Below are positions 35,100 to 46,900 of a stretch of DNA of 64,000 nucleotides, in pieces (the first letter of the stretch is position 1; each line of letters begins with the position of its first letter). The DNA comes from Hydractinia symbiolongicarpus (taxonomy: Eukaryota > Cnidaria > Hydrozoa > Anthoathecata > Hydractiniidae): positions 32,061,501-32,125,500 of the forward strand of contig NC_079875.1 in NCBI RefSeq assembly GCF_029227915.1, written 5' to 3'. The position numbers and the translations under genes were made by a program. Under the pieces are notes generated by a model. It ran no database searches. It saw only the letters and a list, made by a program, of their open reading frames with translations, and was not told the DNA's origin.

Positions 35100-36554
35100 A
35101 TGACCCTCGCATATAAAAGCTGTCGCCGTATGGTACTTTTCCTTTCTGGTGATGTTGAAACTAATCCGGGGCCTTGCACTATTCTAAAGTCGGTACAGGG
35201 ATCTTTTCATCAAGGGGATGTTAGGCTTGGAACTTTTACTGGTACACAATGTATGTGTAATTCCCTGTTTGCGATCGTTTGGTCGGCTCTTAAAAAAGTT
35301 TCTTTTTGGAATCCAGGTGATCTTGATCATATCCATTCCGAAGGAACAAAGTGGTACACAAACCTAGGATACACAAACCAGTACTTAAGCGCAAGTGAGC
35401 TCCCAAATAGTTTCGTTCTTGAAAATGAGGTCATACAAATACAAAGTTTAGAAAATGTTTCTCATATTATTACAGACGATAGCACTTCAATACGCACTTT
35501 TCATAATTCATCTGATTCCGATAAAGGGCAAGAAATGCTGGGCATTATTAGCGGTGTTAGTTTTGCTATAGTTTGGGACGACCCGCAAATTTATTTATTT
35601 GATCCTCATAGCCGAACTAGTTTAGGACAAATAACAGAACAGGGTACGTCAGTCCTTTTAAAATTTGATTCATTGCAACATGTCGTCACCCCTGGCGAAG
35701 CAATGTGTCTTGAAACTCAATATTTCAAAATACTCACAACTGAACAGATAACTGGTAACATTATGCTTAACATTCGCAGGAAAAGAAAACTAGAACAAAA
35801 CAGGAAGTACCGTGAATCCGAGAGAGGCCGAGTGAAACAAAAAAATTCAATAGGCAAATATCAGAAAACGGAACACGGCCAAGCTAAGTTGAGCGAGTCG
35901 ATAAGCACATATCGGAAAACGGAACAGGGACAAGCTAAGGTGAAAAAGTCGATAGGCAAATATCAAAAAACAGAACAGGGTCAAGCTAAAGTAAAAAAGT
36001 CAATAGGCAAATATCAGAAAACAGAAAAGGGACACGCTAAGATAAAAGAGTCTATAGGCAAATATCAAAATACAGTAAATGGTCGATCCAAGCTAAGAGA
36101 GTCGAAAAGTAAATACAAAAAAACGGAACAGGGCCAAGCAAAGCAAAGGGAGTCCGTAGAAAAATATCGGGAAACTGAGCAGGGCCAACAGGCACAAAAA
36201 ACTGCAAAGAAACGCCATGTAGTGGAAGGTAAAGCAACAAAACGTAAGCGTGTTAACAATCTGCCTGATTCTGATGAAAAAATAAACCAATTTAAAAAAT
36301 GCATTGGGAATGGGCCATTTTATATATGTGTCATATGTAATCGTTCTTTATATAGGCGGTCAATTAAATTTTTTCGCCGCGTCGATTATCCTGCCATTTC
36401 AGAAGAGCATTTTTGCTTCAGAGTACAAAGTTTTGATGGCAAAGAATACATATGTGCAACATGCCATTCAAAACTTACAAAACGAAAAATTCCTTCCCAG
36501 GGTGTATCTAATAATCTCCAAATGTTTGATCTCCCAGAATCAATGAGCACATAA
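35100..36554 (+). CDS. Helentron N-terminal polyprotein: 2A motif, C76-like protease, repeats, zinc module (3' truncated)
   Basis: 484 residues. Residues 17-25 are GDVETNPGP, a full 2A ribosome-skipping consensus, with the skip expected between G24 and P25. Next is a cysteine protease-like domain: Q38, then GTQC with C51, then FDPH with D168 and H170. A Gln 13 residues before Cys and a later Asp-X-His resembles the C76 deubiquitinase fold of large tegument proteins; homology to it is inferred. Residues ~230-365 are about seven copies of an 18-residue basic repeat (SIGKYQKTEQGQAK type). Then a zinc-binding pair C410-x2-C413 and C452-x2-C455, like the domain that precedes Rep in many animal Helitrons. 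The frame stops where homology to copy 2 ends, so it is a truncated version of a longer polyprotein. Intact and possibly expressed. Confidence 0.75.
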   Translation: MTLAYKSCRRMVLFLSGDVETNPGPCTILKSVQGSFHQGDVRLGTFTGTQCMCNSLFAIVWSALKKVSFWNPGDLDHIHSEGTKWYTNLGYTNQYLSASELPNSFVLENEVIQIQSLENVSHIITDDSTSIRTFHNSSDSDKGQEMLGIISGVSFAIVWDDPQIYLFDPHSRTSLGQITEQGTSVLLKFDSLQHVVTPGEAMCLETQYFKILTTEQITGNIMLNIRRKRKLEQNRKYRESERGRVKQKNSIGKYQKTEHGQAKLSESISTYRKTEQGQAKVKKSIGKYQKTEQGQAKVKKSIGKYQKTEKGHAKIKESIGKYQNTVNGRSKLRESKSKYKKTEQGQAKQRESVEKYRETEQGQQAQKTAKKRHVVEGKATKRKRVNNLPDSDEKINQFKKCIGNGPFYICVICNRSLYRRSIKFFRRVDYPAISEEHFCFRVQSFDGKEYICATCHSKLTKRKIPSQGVSNNLQMFDLPESMST

Positions 36555-37268
36555 CAATTACCAATTACAGAAGTTTCAAAAAAATTCTTCCTTTGACAAA
36601 CGTTCCAACTTTTGTTTGATATCCATTGTTCTAAATCGTTAATGATTTGTTTGCATTTTGTCGAATCTAAAGTTATTATTTGTTTTGTTGTCATCAATTA
36701 CGAAAAATAAATCAGTAAAAGAATAAAGAAAAGCATGCTTCATACAACAAATTGAATTAAATTATTTTGTAACACTAACTTTCTTTTGCATTTGTTATTA
36801 ATCTTACCATTTGTAAAAACACATCCTAATCGTTCATTGTATGTTTTACGTTTTTCTATCTCTTCGTTTCGACGCGCAATCAATGCATTTGTATTTCTTT
36901 CACAATAAACTTAATTTCCAAATATGGAAACGGCGTTATAGTTTTCCATTTATCGTTAATTATATAATACCAATGTGTATATAAATGTTTTTTCTTGCAA
37001 TTTTACTTATTTGAAGATCTCCCGCCTTAAATTCACCTAAAATTTTTCGGCTTTTTATAGTTTTTAAAAATGTCCGAAGAGTAAGGTTAACGGTGTAATT
37101 ACATCTTTTATGCGTTATTATGATTCATCTGGAAATATGGAAACGGCTTATAAGTTTTCATTTATCGTTTATTTTTTAATACCAATTTGTATATAACATG
37201 TTTTTTTAACCAATTTTATTTAGTTAAAAATCTTACGCTTTAAATTTATTTAAAAAAATGTCGACTTT
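36553..37268 (-). other. Foreign segment: minus-strand gene fragment plus two-copy direct repeat
   Basis: Beyond the Helentron break, the minus strand has an ATG-led fragment (36697 down to about 36553). It begins MMTTKQIITLDSTKCKQI and is cut by the Helentron junction; no family is recognised. On the plus strand a ~214 bp unit occurs twice (about 36920 and 37134, both starting ATATGGAAACGGC). It is visibly diverged, with no coding. Confidence 0.4.
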
Positions 37269-38766
37269 CCCAGTAAACACGAGACGTCTTAAACACGTCT
37301 TAAAAATGTCTTTTAAAGACCAGATGAGACGTCTAAAAGCGTAACGTCTAAAGACGTCTTTGAGAAACGAAAAAATACGTCTTTTTGCGACGTATTAAAG
37401 ACGTTTTAAAGACGTTTTTGAGACGTTCCCGTAGGTACCCAAACGTCTTAAAGACGTCTTTATTTAGTCTCTTTCAAACGTTATACTCAAATAATTTTAG
37501 CCTATGCGTATTAGGATTTTAGTAATTTTAATTCTGATGGAGGTGTGACAAACCAAAACAAAAAAAAGGTTAAGAAAACGATGATGAAGTATTTAATAGA
37601 AAATTTATATTTCTATCATTTTTATAAATAAACAGTTTAATAAGAATAAAAAAATATCACATACAAGCTTTTATATAAGCAACAACAACGAAGACAAAAT
37701 GGTTACTTTCGGAAACTTTTCTTGTTCTAAAAGATGAATGTTCAATGAGCAACAGCAACAATCAAGCATTTGAAGATGTTTTGCTTATAAAAAAGCGTGC
37801 ATGTATAACACAAAATATACAGTGTAATACTACAAAAGTAAAATTGTTGAGCATGAACAATAACAGTTAGTATCTTTGAAGGTTTTCTTGAACAACAGCG
37901 TCAATTTATTATAGTGAAGCTAAAACTAAGCATTTAAAGTATTATTCTCCCAAGTATTGATGAAAGCTCCCCTTGATTTCAAACTGGCTTAAAATAACTC
38001 GTAAGCATAATCTTCCGCGTGAAGACCAAAATTCGCAAATGTTCCTGCCCGAGAAGGTACAAAAAATATCTAAGATACTTACTTTTAATCAACAAAATAT
38101 TTTCTTTATTGTCCATTCATATCTCGGGTAAAAACAGCCTTTTGCTTTGCTATTTACTTGTTGTGTTATGGAGCACATTATTCCTTTAACTTCAAAAGTA
38201 AACGTCAAATGCAACATTTGTTGAAATAGAACGATGTTCTTTACAAGTTTATTCTATGCGGTCATTCGAACGCTATTTTCATTGTAAAATGTATCCTTTT
38301 TTAGACAAATTTAATTCGAATTTTTGGCTACCTCTGTATAAGAAATTCTGAAATATCAAAAACGTTTATTTCTACGCCAATAATTGCGAATGGGCAAAGA
38401 AATAACGTAGTTATTTATTTCTTGTGAAATTATCTTTAAAACGTAAAGAAATGATGACATTCATTTCGAACGATATTATACTTGTCTTACAGAGACCAAA
38501 TAAAGACGTCTTTAAGACGTTTATTTCCAACGAGATTTTACTGGTCTTACAGGGACCAAATAAAGACGTCTTTAAGACGTTTCTTTAGAACGAGATATAA
38601 CTGGTCTAACGGAGACCAAATAAAAATGTCTTTAAGAGGTTTCTTTAGAACGAGATATGACTCGTCTTATAAAGACGTCTTTAAGACGTCTTTTTCTGGT
38701 CGAGAGACGTCCGAACGAGCTAGAGACGAGAAAAGACGTCTTTAAGACGTCTTTGTGTTTACTGGG
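37269..38766. mobile_element. GACGTC-rich TIR element, copy 2 (inverted)
   Basis: 1,498 bp and the reverse complement of 26417-27866 over its length. Left end CCCAGTAAACACGAGACGTC, right end complementary to the left end of copy 1 (GTGTTTACTGGG at 38755-38766). It has fewer 60-bp units (38482-38680) than copy 1. The left flank is non-satellite and the right flank is satellite, entering at TCATGTACTTTCC. The two copies thus face each other across 9.4 kb. Confidence 0.8.
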
Positions 38767-39523
38767 TCATGTACTTTCCATTTTACGTACTGATACAAGA
38801 TAATTGTACTTTAGGGTCAAAAACCTCGTCTCAGGTTCTATATATTTTAGTTGTAAAAACGATAAACGAGGCATTTAAAGAGACGAGTATCATATACTCG
38901 CAATTTTTCGTATTGATACAGGATAATTGCCATTTAGGGACGACAACCTCGTCTCAGGTTCTATATATTTTAGCTGTACAATCGATAAACGAGGCATTCA
39001 AAGAGACGAGTATCATATATTTGCGATTTTTCGTATTGATACAAGATAACTGTCATTTAGGGTCAACAACCTCGTCTCAGTTTCTAGATATTTTAACCGT
39101 AAAATTCATAAACAAGGCATTTCAAAGTGTCGAATGTCTTTTATTTCGGATTTTTCGTATTTTTACAAAATAATTGTCATTTAGGGACGACAACCTCGTC
39201 TCAGATTCTTTATATTTTAGCTGTACAATCGATAAACGAGACATTTAAAGAGACAAGTATCATATATTTGCATTTTTTCGTATTGATACAGGATAATTGT
39301 CATTTAGGGACGACAACGTCGTCTCAGGTTCTATATACTTTAGTCGTAAAATTGATAAACAAGCCATTTAAAAGAGACGAGTGTCATGTACTTTCCATTT
39401 TACGTACTGATACAAGATAATTGTACTTTAGGGTCAACAACGTCTTAGGTTCGATACATTTTTGTCGTAAAATTGATAAACGAGGCCTTTAAAAGGGATG
39501 AGTATCATATATTTGCAATTTTT
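38767..39523 (+). repeat. Satellite array 5
   Basis: About 6 monomers of the common family, between the inverted TIR element and the complete Helentron. It ends GCAATTTTT, the same monomer phase as at 31889. Confidence 0.9.
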
Positions 39524-40925
39524 GATTTCCGCCATCGCCACGCGGGGCGGAATCTTTAAAATCGCCGGATGGAAGATAGATATATATATATATAGATATA
39601 TAGAGACAGCACAGAGACTGGAAGCCGCGGGTAGTTAGTCCTAGTATAGATAGGGTGTACTTTTTCAGTTTATTGCATGGTTTACAGGCTAATAGTTTTC
39701 AACCAATGACAATACAGTATTAACATTTACGACCCGTCCCAAAGTCGCAATTTTTAGGTAGCCAGAAAGCAATTTTCTTGCTGGTGAAAGACTAGAACTG
39801 CTAAATCTGCATTAAGAAATACAATGAAAAAGATAATATTGAATTCCTGTCTGTTAAACGTTCCAGAACCAACCGAACATACCGAAAAGTTGAGCTAGGT
39901 ATCACCTAGAACATTCCAAATAGCTAGCTAGCTAACATTGAAGAAATTTTAAATTTTGGTGGTGTTGAACTGAATTATAGGTAATTAATATTTTAATTTA
40001 AAACTTCCCTGTAGCTACAGTATTTTTTTAACTTAACAGGGAATAGAATTTTAAGTATCTAGGCTAAATATATAAATCTTTAAGTATTTTACAAAGTTAT
40101 GCCCATGCCATCATTTATGCTGACTGGGAAAAAATAAAGTATAGCTAGCTATATATGTACCACTTTTGCTAATTACATACCTTCCAACCCTGGCATCCTG
40201 TAAAATGGGAGATTGCGTGAACTTAGTTTAGAGTTTCTGTTAGGTGCTGGCCATAGTTAGTGCCAAGGGAAAAAATTTAAGATTTTGAGCTTCTCTCTAG
40301 ATCCTAACAAAAATTTTGCTGAGTTTAGAAGAGGTTGCTGATAAGCCGCAAACGCCCGCATAGGTAGAGACGAATTTGGGAATTTTTCGAATTAAATTGG
40401 CCCAAAACCGCCCGCACTTTCACGAACTCGGCCGGAGCATTCCTGAAGTGCAATTTCTTGTAACATCATGCAGAGTTCCGACTCGCCGAAAACGCTGTGT
40501 ATGTAAGGGCGGCCGCGGGCGTTTTTTCGTGGTTTTTTGGGTTTTTTTTCGTCCGAAACAGCCCTAAAAAGCCTGGGTCTGTCCGAAACGGCCCGAAATG
40601 CAACGCGGGCAAGCTCCTTAAATTCTTACGAGAAGAAGGGAGGTGCTATTTTGTCGTCGTACTTACAGTTTATTATTTGTGGGATTTCATTACAGCTATT
40701 TATGAAATAAATGTTATAAAAAACAGTCTTCCACTACCATTCCTCGACATTAAAAGAATAAATTATACATGGTAAAAAAATGTTGTTTCGGGTTGATTTC
40801 TGGTTTCTCCAGTCGAAATTTCAAGTTTTTGTTATATTGCCGGAACTCGACCGACAGCCCCATGGTTTCCGGCGAGTCGGCACCCTCGTCGCAGTCGATA
40901 GTTGAAAGAAGGCGCTTGAAGATAA

Positions 40926-41867
40926 GGACAAGTTCATTAATATCAGACCATATTTTGATGATTTTTGGACATTGGTATCAGTTGTTTTAAGTTTATCAGA
41001 AAATGTTTATGGAGAATAAGTTAAAAAAACAATTTGATTTTAGACTTAGCATTATAGTCAGAAGTTCCTGAATATGAAATCCCTGTTTCATAACAGCAAA
41101 TATTAACATAGTTATTATCGTTTGTTTCAGGAACAATAAATTGATAAAAAATTAACAAGCCCAGAATTTTGAAATTGATAAAAAATGCTCTAAACTCCTT
41201 ATTTTTATGAGTTATGTATTTTGCTTTGAATATGATGTTTTTAGGATCTTTCTGAGCAATTTTTTTATTTCCAGGACACAAAATTGATAAAAATATAACA
41301 CTTTAAAGCTGCACAATTGTTAGGTTTTATCAGCTTGTGACCCAAAAACAAAAAGAGAGAAATAACTATTTTTTTGTACTTATTTTATATGAAAATACAG
41401 TTAACTTGAACAATATTGAATATATATCCCATGTAGAGCAAAAATGTGATAATTTCTTAACAAATCTGAATCGGGATATTTTTCTTTGCAAATACTGCAC
41501 TTCTAGTTATTTTGTTATCAAATCCTGTCCAATTCATTCATACATAGTAAACATAGTATGGTAAACATACATAGTAAACATTTTCAACCATATGTGGCAG
41601 TAACCATTTATGCACTCATATCTCAATGAGTCTAACATAACAGTCTAAAAAAACTTAAAAGGGCAATAATAAAGTAGAGTTTGGTTATGTAAATTGTTAA
41701 GATTTTATCATTTTATTACCCCTAAAATTGTTTTTAGGCATTATTAAATAAGACTTAATATGATTTTAATGCTCTTTACAAAATACAGGACATTTATATC
41801 TAATTGAAAATGAGTATCATTCTGACATTTTAATAATTATCGGTGTCTGATATTTATGAACTTGTCC
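40926..41867. mobile_element. 942 bp TIR element (MITE-like) inside Helentron copy 2
   Basis: Terminal inverted repeats begin GGACAAGTTCAT and agree at 22 of 23 positions. A 4-bp target duplication ATAA lies at 40922-40925 and 41868-41871. Copy 1 of the Helentron has the empty site, a single ATAA at 33283-33286. A minus-strand open frame inside (41021-41281) has no recognisable domain. The superfamily is not assigned. Confidence 0.88.
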
Positions 41868-42244
41868 ATAAAGAAGTTAATATATCAGTTTTTTATCAAG
41901 TAAATCTTATTGAAAACTATCGAAAACAGTTCTTTTTAGAACTTCGCTACCATATATTACATAAGTTTATTTTTTAATTTTCTGAATCATTATATATTAT
42001 TCGGGTCTATACAGGTTTTTGTCGGGCAAATACTTGAGGTTTTTTTCAAAACACCGAACTTGCTCGAAAACACCTGCGCTTTTTACTGCACTTTTTACGG
42101 CATATGCAGCTTATTGACACCCTCGTTGGTTAAGGGGCTTTTGAAAAAATTTTTGGGCCCTGTTTGTGGGATATCGCCGTGCACTGTATTTCACGGACGG
42201 AAATCCGCTAAAGAGGGGGAGGGAGGTCGTCCGAATCCTAACTG

Positions 42245-42800
42245 CAATATTTGTTTGTCAGTCCGTATTTTGTCTGTTCTCTGCCAAAAGCGTCTTGTGT
42301 AAAACCACACAAAATGTAATGCGATACATTAAGGATGGGCAACCCTGTGAATTTTTCCATTGGTAAACAATTAGTATATATTAATAATAGCCATATTTTG
42401 TCTGTTCGTTTGACACCCTTTCGTATGTATATGTATATATCTTGTCTGTTTGTCGGCCAAAAGCATCTTGTGTAAAATCACGCACAAAATGAAATGCGAT
42501 ATATAAAGGACGGGCGACCCCATGAATTTTTTCAGGGTTAAACGATTAGTCTTTATATTGATACTAGCCGTATTTTGTCTGTTTGTCGACCAAAAGGGAC
42601 TTGTGTAAAACCACAAGCGAAATCATCATCATTCTCGGCTTAACGTTCGTTTTCCATGCTAGCATGGGTTGGACGGGGTATATTAATGACCCTCTTCCAA
42701 TCTGATCTAGGCTGTGTTAGATCTAAACTCAACTTCCTCTGTATCAAGTCTGAGGACGGGTGACCCCATGGATTTTTCCACACATAAACGATATAGCATG
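42245..42800 (+). repeat. Leader tandem repeats of Helentron copy 2
   Basis: Equivalent of 33745-34290, with the same TTTTGTCTGTTTGTC and CTTGTGTAAAACCAC landmarks. It is interrupted by the LINE/SINE-like piece at 42622-42752. Confidence 0.55.
42622..42752 (-). mobile_element. LINE/SINE 3' piece with (ATG)n tail inside Helentron copy 2
   Basis: Same family as 4944-5160: (CAT)n, then TTCTCGGCTTAACGT, then CATGCTAGCATGGGTTGGAC on the plus strand. It interrupts a stretch that is continuous in copy 1 (about 34215-34240) and replaces roughly 18 bp there. It therefore inserted after the two Helentron copies separated. Confidence 0.65.
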
Positions 42801-43680
42801 ATATATGCTGTTTTGAAATTATGGTGATTAAATAACTGTATAAAAATGTAAATATGAAGGTCTCCAGGAATTGAATCCTGTCATACCGAGGCTGGGCATT
42901 GTCTTAACATTTTTAAGATTTTAAAAATTTCTTATATTGAAAAAAAACCCCGCGTATTTTCAATTACAGGTCAAGAAACAACTCAATTTTTTTACTAAAG
43001 TTACATCCTGAAAAATTTATTCTAAAAATAAGTCTTTTTTTCTCAACGAAAATAGTGTTTTAAAACAAAGAAAAGAGAAGAATAAAAAGTAAGAAAGTTT
43101 CAGCCTAGAAGCATTTTGCTAGTAAAATTGAAGCAGGTCAAAAACGCTTTTCTTATAGGAAAAAAAACGTGTATACAACCAGCTAATCTAGCAAACTTGT
43201 GGATTACAACAATTTAACAGCTAGTATTTTATAAACGATTTTCAGGTTATAATTTATTTGGGAGTGTGAGGTAAGCTGCTTTAAGTGCATGTTTCAATTA
43301 AAATTAGCGTCACATACTTTTTAACTTGATTCTGTGAGGTATTGGTATCTTAGCAGACATAAGTTTGTTAATTTTTATACCGTGTTATTGAAACAAAAAA
43401 TTACAATGAATTTCTTTTCTTTTTTAGGTTCGACAACCGTGACTCGGCAGAGTATAAAAGAGAAGAAAGTCGACAGAGTATAAAAGCTAGTTATTCAGAA
43501 CATTCAGATATTCAGAATTAATTGAACTTACTGAACCTTGAACTTGAATTTACTTATCGGTGAACTTAATAGTGAACTTATCGGTGAATTTAGTAGTGAA
43601 TTTATTGGTGAAATTACAAAACGGAGGTTTCTCTAGCTTTTAAGATTTTTTTTTCTCGATCACACGTTACCACCGCTAAT

Positions 43681-43970
43681 ATGAACCTCGCATATAAAAG
43701 CTGTCGCCGTATGGTACTTTTACTTTCTGGTGATGTTGAAACTAATCTGGGACCTTGCACTATTCTAAAGTCGGTACAGGGATCTTTTCATCAAGAGGAT
43801 GTTAGGCTTGAACTTGTACTGGTGCACAATGTATGTGTAATTCCCTGTTTGCGATCGTTTGGTCGGCTCTTAAAAAAGTTTCTTTTTAGAATCCAGGTGA
43901 TCTTGATCATATCCTTTCCGAAGGAACAAAGTGGTACACAAACCTAGGATACACAAACCAGTACTTAAGC
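43681..43970 (+). pseudogene. Dead 2A-protease start of Helentron copy 2
   Basis: Homologous to the first part of the frame at 35100. The 2A motif is spoiled: the Pro codon of NPGP is CTG (Leu) at 43747-43749. One base is lost near 43810, which shifts the frame just before the protease Cys. The remainder of the protease and all of the 54-bp repeats are deleted at about 43971. No protease activity can be expected. Confidence 0.8.
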
Positions 43971-46900
43971 GTCCGGAGTCCGTAGAAAAATATCGGGAAA
44001 CTGAGCAGGGCCAACAGGCACAAAAAACTGCAAAGAAACGCCATGTAGTGGAAGGTAAAGCAACAAAACGTAAGCGTGTTAACAATCTGCCTGATTCTGA
44101 TGAAAAAATAAACCAATTTAAAAAATGCATTGGGAATGGGCCATTTTATATATGTGTCATATGTAATCGTTCTTTATTTTGGCGGTCAATTAAATTTTTT
44201 CGCCACGTCGATTATCCTGCCATTTCAGAAGAGCATTTTCGCTTCACAGTACAAAGTTTTGATGGCAAAGAATACATATGTGCAACATGCCATTCAAAAC
44301 TTACAAAACGAAAAATTCCTTCCCAGGCTGTATCTAATAATCTCCAAATGTTTGATCTCCCAGAATCAATGAGCACATTACGACGATTAGAAAAAATTAT
44401 TATATCTAAAAGAATTTTATTTAAACGAATTGCAATAATGCCTAAAGGTCAGTGTCCTAAAATAAAAGGTGCAATATGTAATGTTCCAATAAAAGCCGAT
44501 GAAATAAGCAATGTCTTACCAAGAGGAATGGATAATAATGGTGTAGTGCAAGTTGCGTTAAAGAAAAAACTGAATTTCAAATCTAACGTTTATTTAGAAT
44601 CCGTAAGGCCAGATGTTATTCGGGAAGTTCTTTGCTATCTGAAACTGGTTAACCCTCTTTATTCAAATATTGAAATTAATCTCACAAACATACCACCTTC
44701 CTGGATTAATTTAACATCTGAACATGAAACTGGAAAAAGTGAAAATGAAATGAACGTTGATTTTGCAATAAAATCGACAACAAATAATAATATCGGTGAT
44801 GTAAAAACCAAGAATGAAGATTACCTGGACAATAGCGAAGACGAGAATGAAAACCCGTTAAACGTGTATCGCTTGCCTTGCCAAGAAACGTCTTTTGTTC
44901 CAACTATTCCACATGACCAAATTGATGATGGAAGTATTGTTATTGCTCCAGGAGAGAACAAATTTCCCATACCAATAATTTCTGATGAGCATTGTGAAGA
45001 ACTTTCCCACCCCTATCTATTTCCAACAGGTAAATTCGGATATCACACGAAAAGACAAGTACCACTTTCTCCGACCAAGTATTTCAACCAAAGATTACTG
45101 AATTATAGACAGAAGTTTGCCTCTGATACTGACTATATATTCTTTGCTCATGCAGTGACTCAACATCTTAATTTAAATAGTCGCATAAACATCGCTATGC
45201 AAAAAATTAAAGCGGATGGTCTTACAGCAGGAATGATGTCTGCGAATTTTAAAGAAAGAGTTAAATCGTTTATAGCCAGTGACGACGCTTTCACGTTTAT
45301 GAACACGTTGAAAGGAACTCCTGCATATTAAAAACGATTTCTCTTTGAAGTTTTGGCTATGGTAAAACAGTTAGGACTTCCAACATTTTTTATGACTTTG
45401 TCCTGTGCAGACTTATGATGGAATGAACTGGTTAAAATCATTACTAAATTAAAAGGTAATGACATATCTGAAGAAGAAATCGAAAATCTAAATTATTATC
45501 AAAGAACAGAGATTCTTAACAGTAATCCAGTTCTTCTAGCAAGACATTTTCAATACAGAGTTGAGACGTTTTTTAAAACCATAGTTGTCAACGGACCATT
45601 AGGTAAAGTAAACTACTACGCGATTATAGTTGAATTTCAGGTTAGAGGTAGCCCACACATCCACTCTTTATTATGGGTTGTCAATGCACCAATTTTACGT
45701 AGCGATAACAAAAAAGAATATATTGCCTTTGTGGATAACATAGTTAAATGTCAGCTTCCTAATAAAGACAGCAACCCAGATCTCTACAAACTAGGTTCGA
45801 CATATCAAACACATTCTCATTCTAAATCTTGTCGTAAATATAAAAACAAGAATAGTCGATACTCTTTCGGCAAGTTTTTTACAGACCGTACAATTGTTGC
45901 TGAGCCGTTACCTGATAACATCTCAAAGAAAGAAAGAGAAACACGGTTTAAAGAAAGAAAGGCTATACTAGAAAAAGTAAAAACTTACATAGATTCAAAT
46001 TTGAATCCAAGATTCAACAATATTCTTCATCCAGACGAACCGAATTATAACCAACCAGGTACAATTGAACAAATCCTTCAAAGTTTAGCCATAACAAATA
46101 AAGAATATGAAAACGCACTAAGCATCTCACCTGATACTGGATTTCAAATTCACTTCCGAAGGCTTCCAGATTCTTGTTTTATCAATAATTATTTTACTGA
46201 GGGTTTGAAGGCATGGAAATCTAACATAGACATTCAACCTGTTCTTGATTATTATAAAGCAGTTTCTTACATGTGTGCTTATTTGTCAAAAGTTGAAAAT
46301 GAATCTTCAGAGGCAATGAAAAAAGCTGCATCGCAAGCACTAGAAACTGGTGATTCATTATTTGAACAGATGAAGTCAATTGCAAATGCGTATCGAAATC
46401 ATCGCAAAATGTCAGTTCAAGAAGCAGTAGCTACTATAATGCCAGAAATATGGTTACGAAAGACATTTCCAGCTGTAGTTTTTGCAAATAGTAACATTCC
46501 TGAGAAGCGATACAGGGTATGTCGCAACGAAGAAGAAATTTTAAGTTTACCACCAGAGAGTACGGATATTTTTAAACGAAAGATGTTGCATAGATACATG
46601 GATAGACCAAATTTAGAATTTAAAAAAGGCAGATACCCCATGTTGGAACAAATGTGTTATGCTGAGTTCTTGTCAAGCTACTCTATGAAAATAAAACCGA
46701 AACCAGAAGAAGAAAATGACAGTCAACCAGAAGTACTTGAAGAAATAATAGCTGAGATTCAAGTCGAATCTCCTTATCCAAAAACTATACCTCTGATGTC
46801 ATCAAAAGAAATGTTGAACTTGCGAAAAGAAAAATGTGTTCTAAGATACCATGTACCTAGTCGAGACAAAAATCCAGAAGGATATGCACATCATTTGCTC

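Larger units (their letters stand above)
31890..36552 (+). mobile_element. Helentron copy 1, 5' half only
   Basis: It starts GATTTCCGCC and is homologous throughout to 39524-44378. The match ends abruptly at about 36552, within the zinc module of the coding region. The first 31 bases can fold on themselves (GATTTCCGCC with GGCGGAATC at 31912-31920). About 3.2 kb of leader precede the coding region. It keeps the intact 2A motif and protease that copy 2 has lost. Rep, helicase and endonuclease are absent, so this copy could not move by itself. Confidence 0.85.

Noticed and set aside
36052-36304. Minus-strand frames opposite the 18-residue repeats and zinc module
   Set aside because: Shadow frames of the plus-strand Helentron gene. 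The same shadows occur opposite 43870-44130 in copy 2.
43931-43976. ATG at 43931 as a true start of the Rep-helicase protein
   Set aside because: The first ~15 residues are the shifted frame of the old protease region, joined by the deletion at about 43971. They have no counterpart in copy 1.
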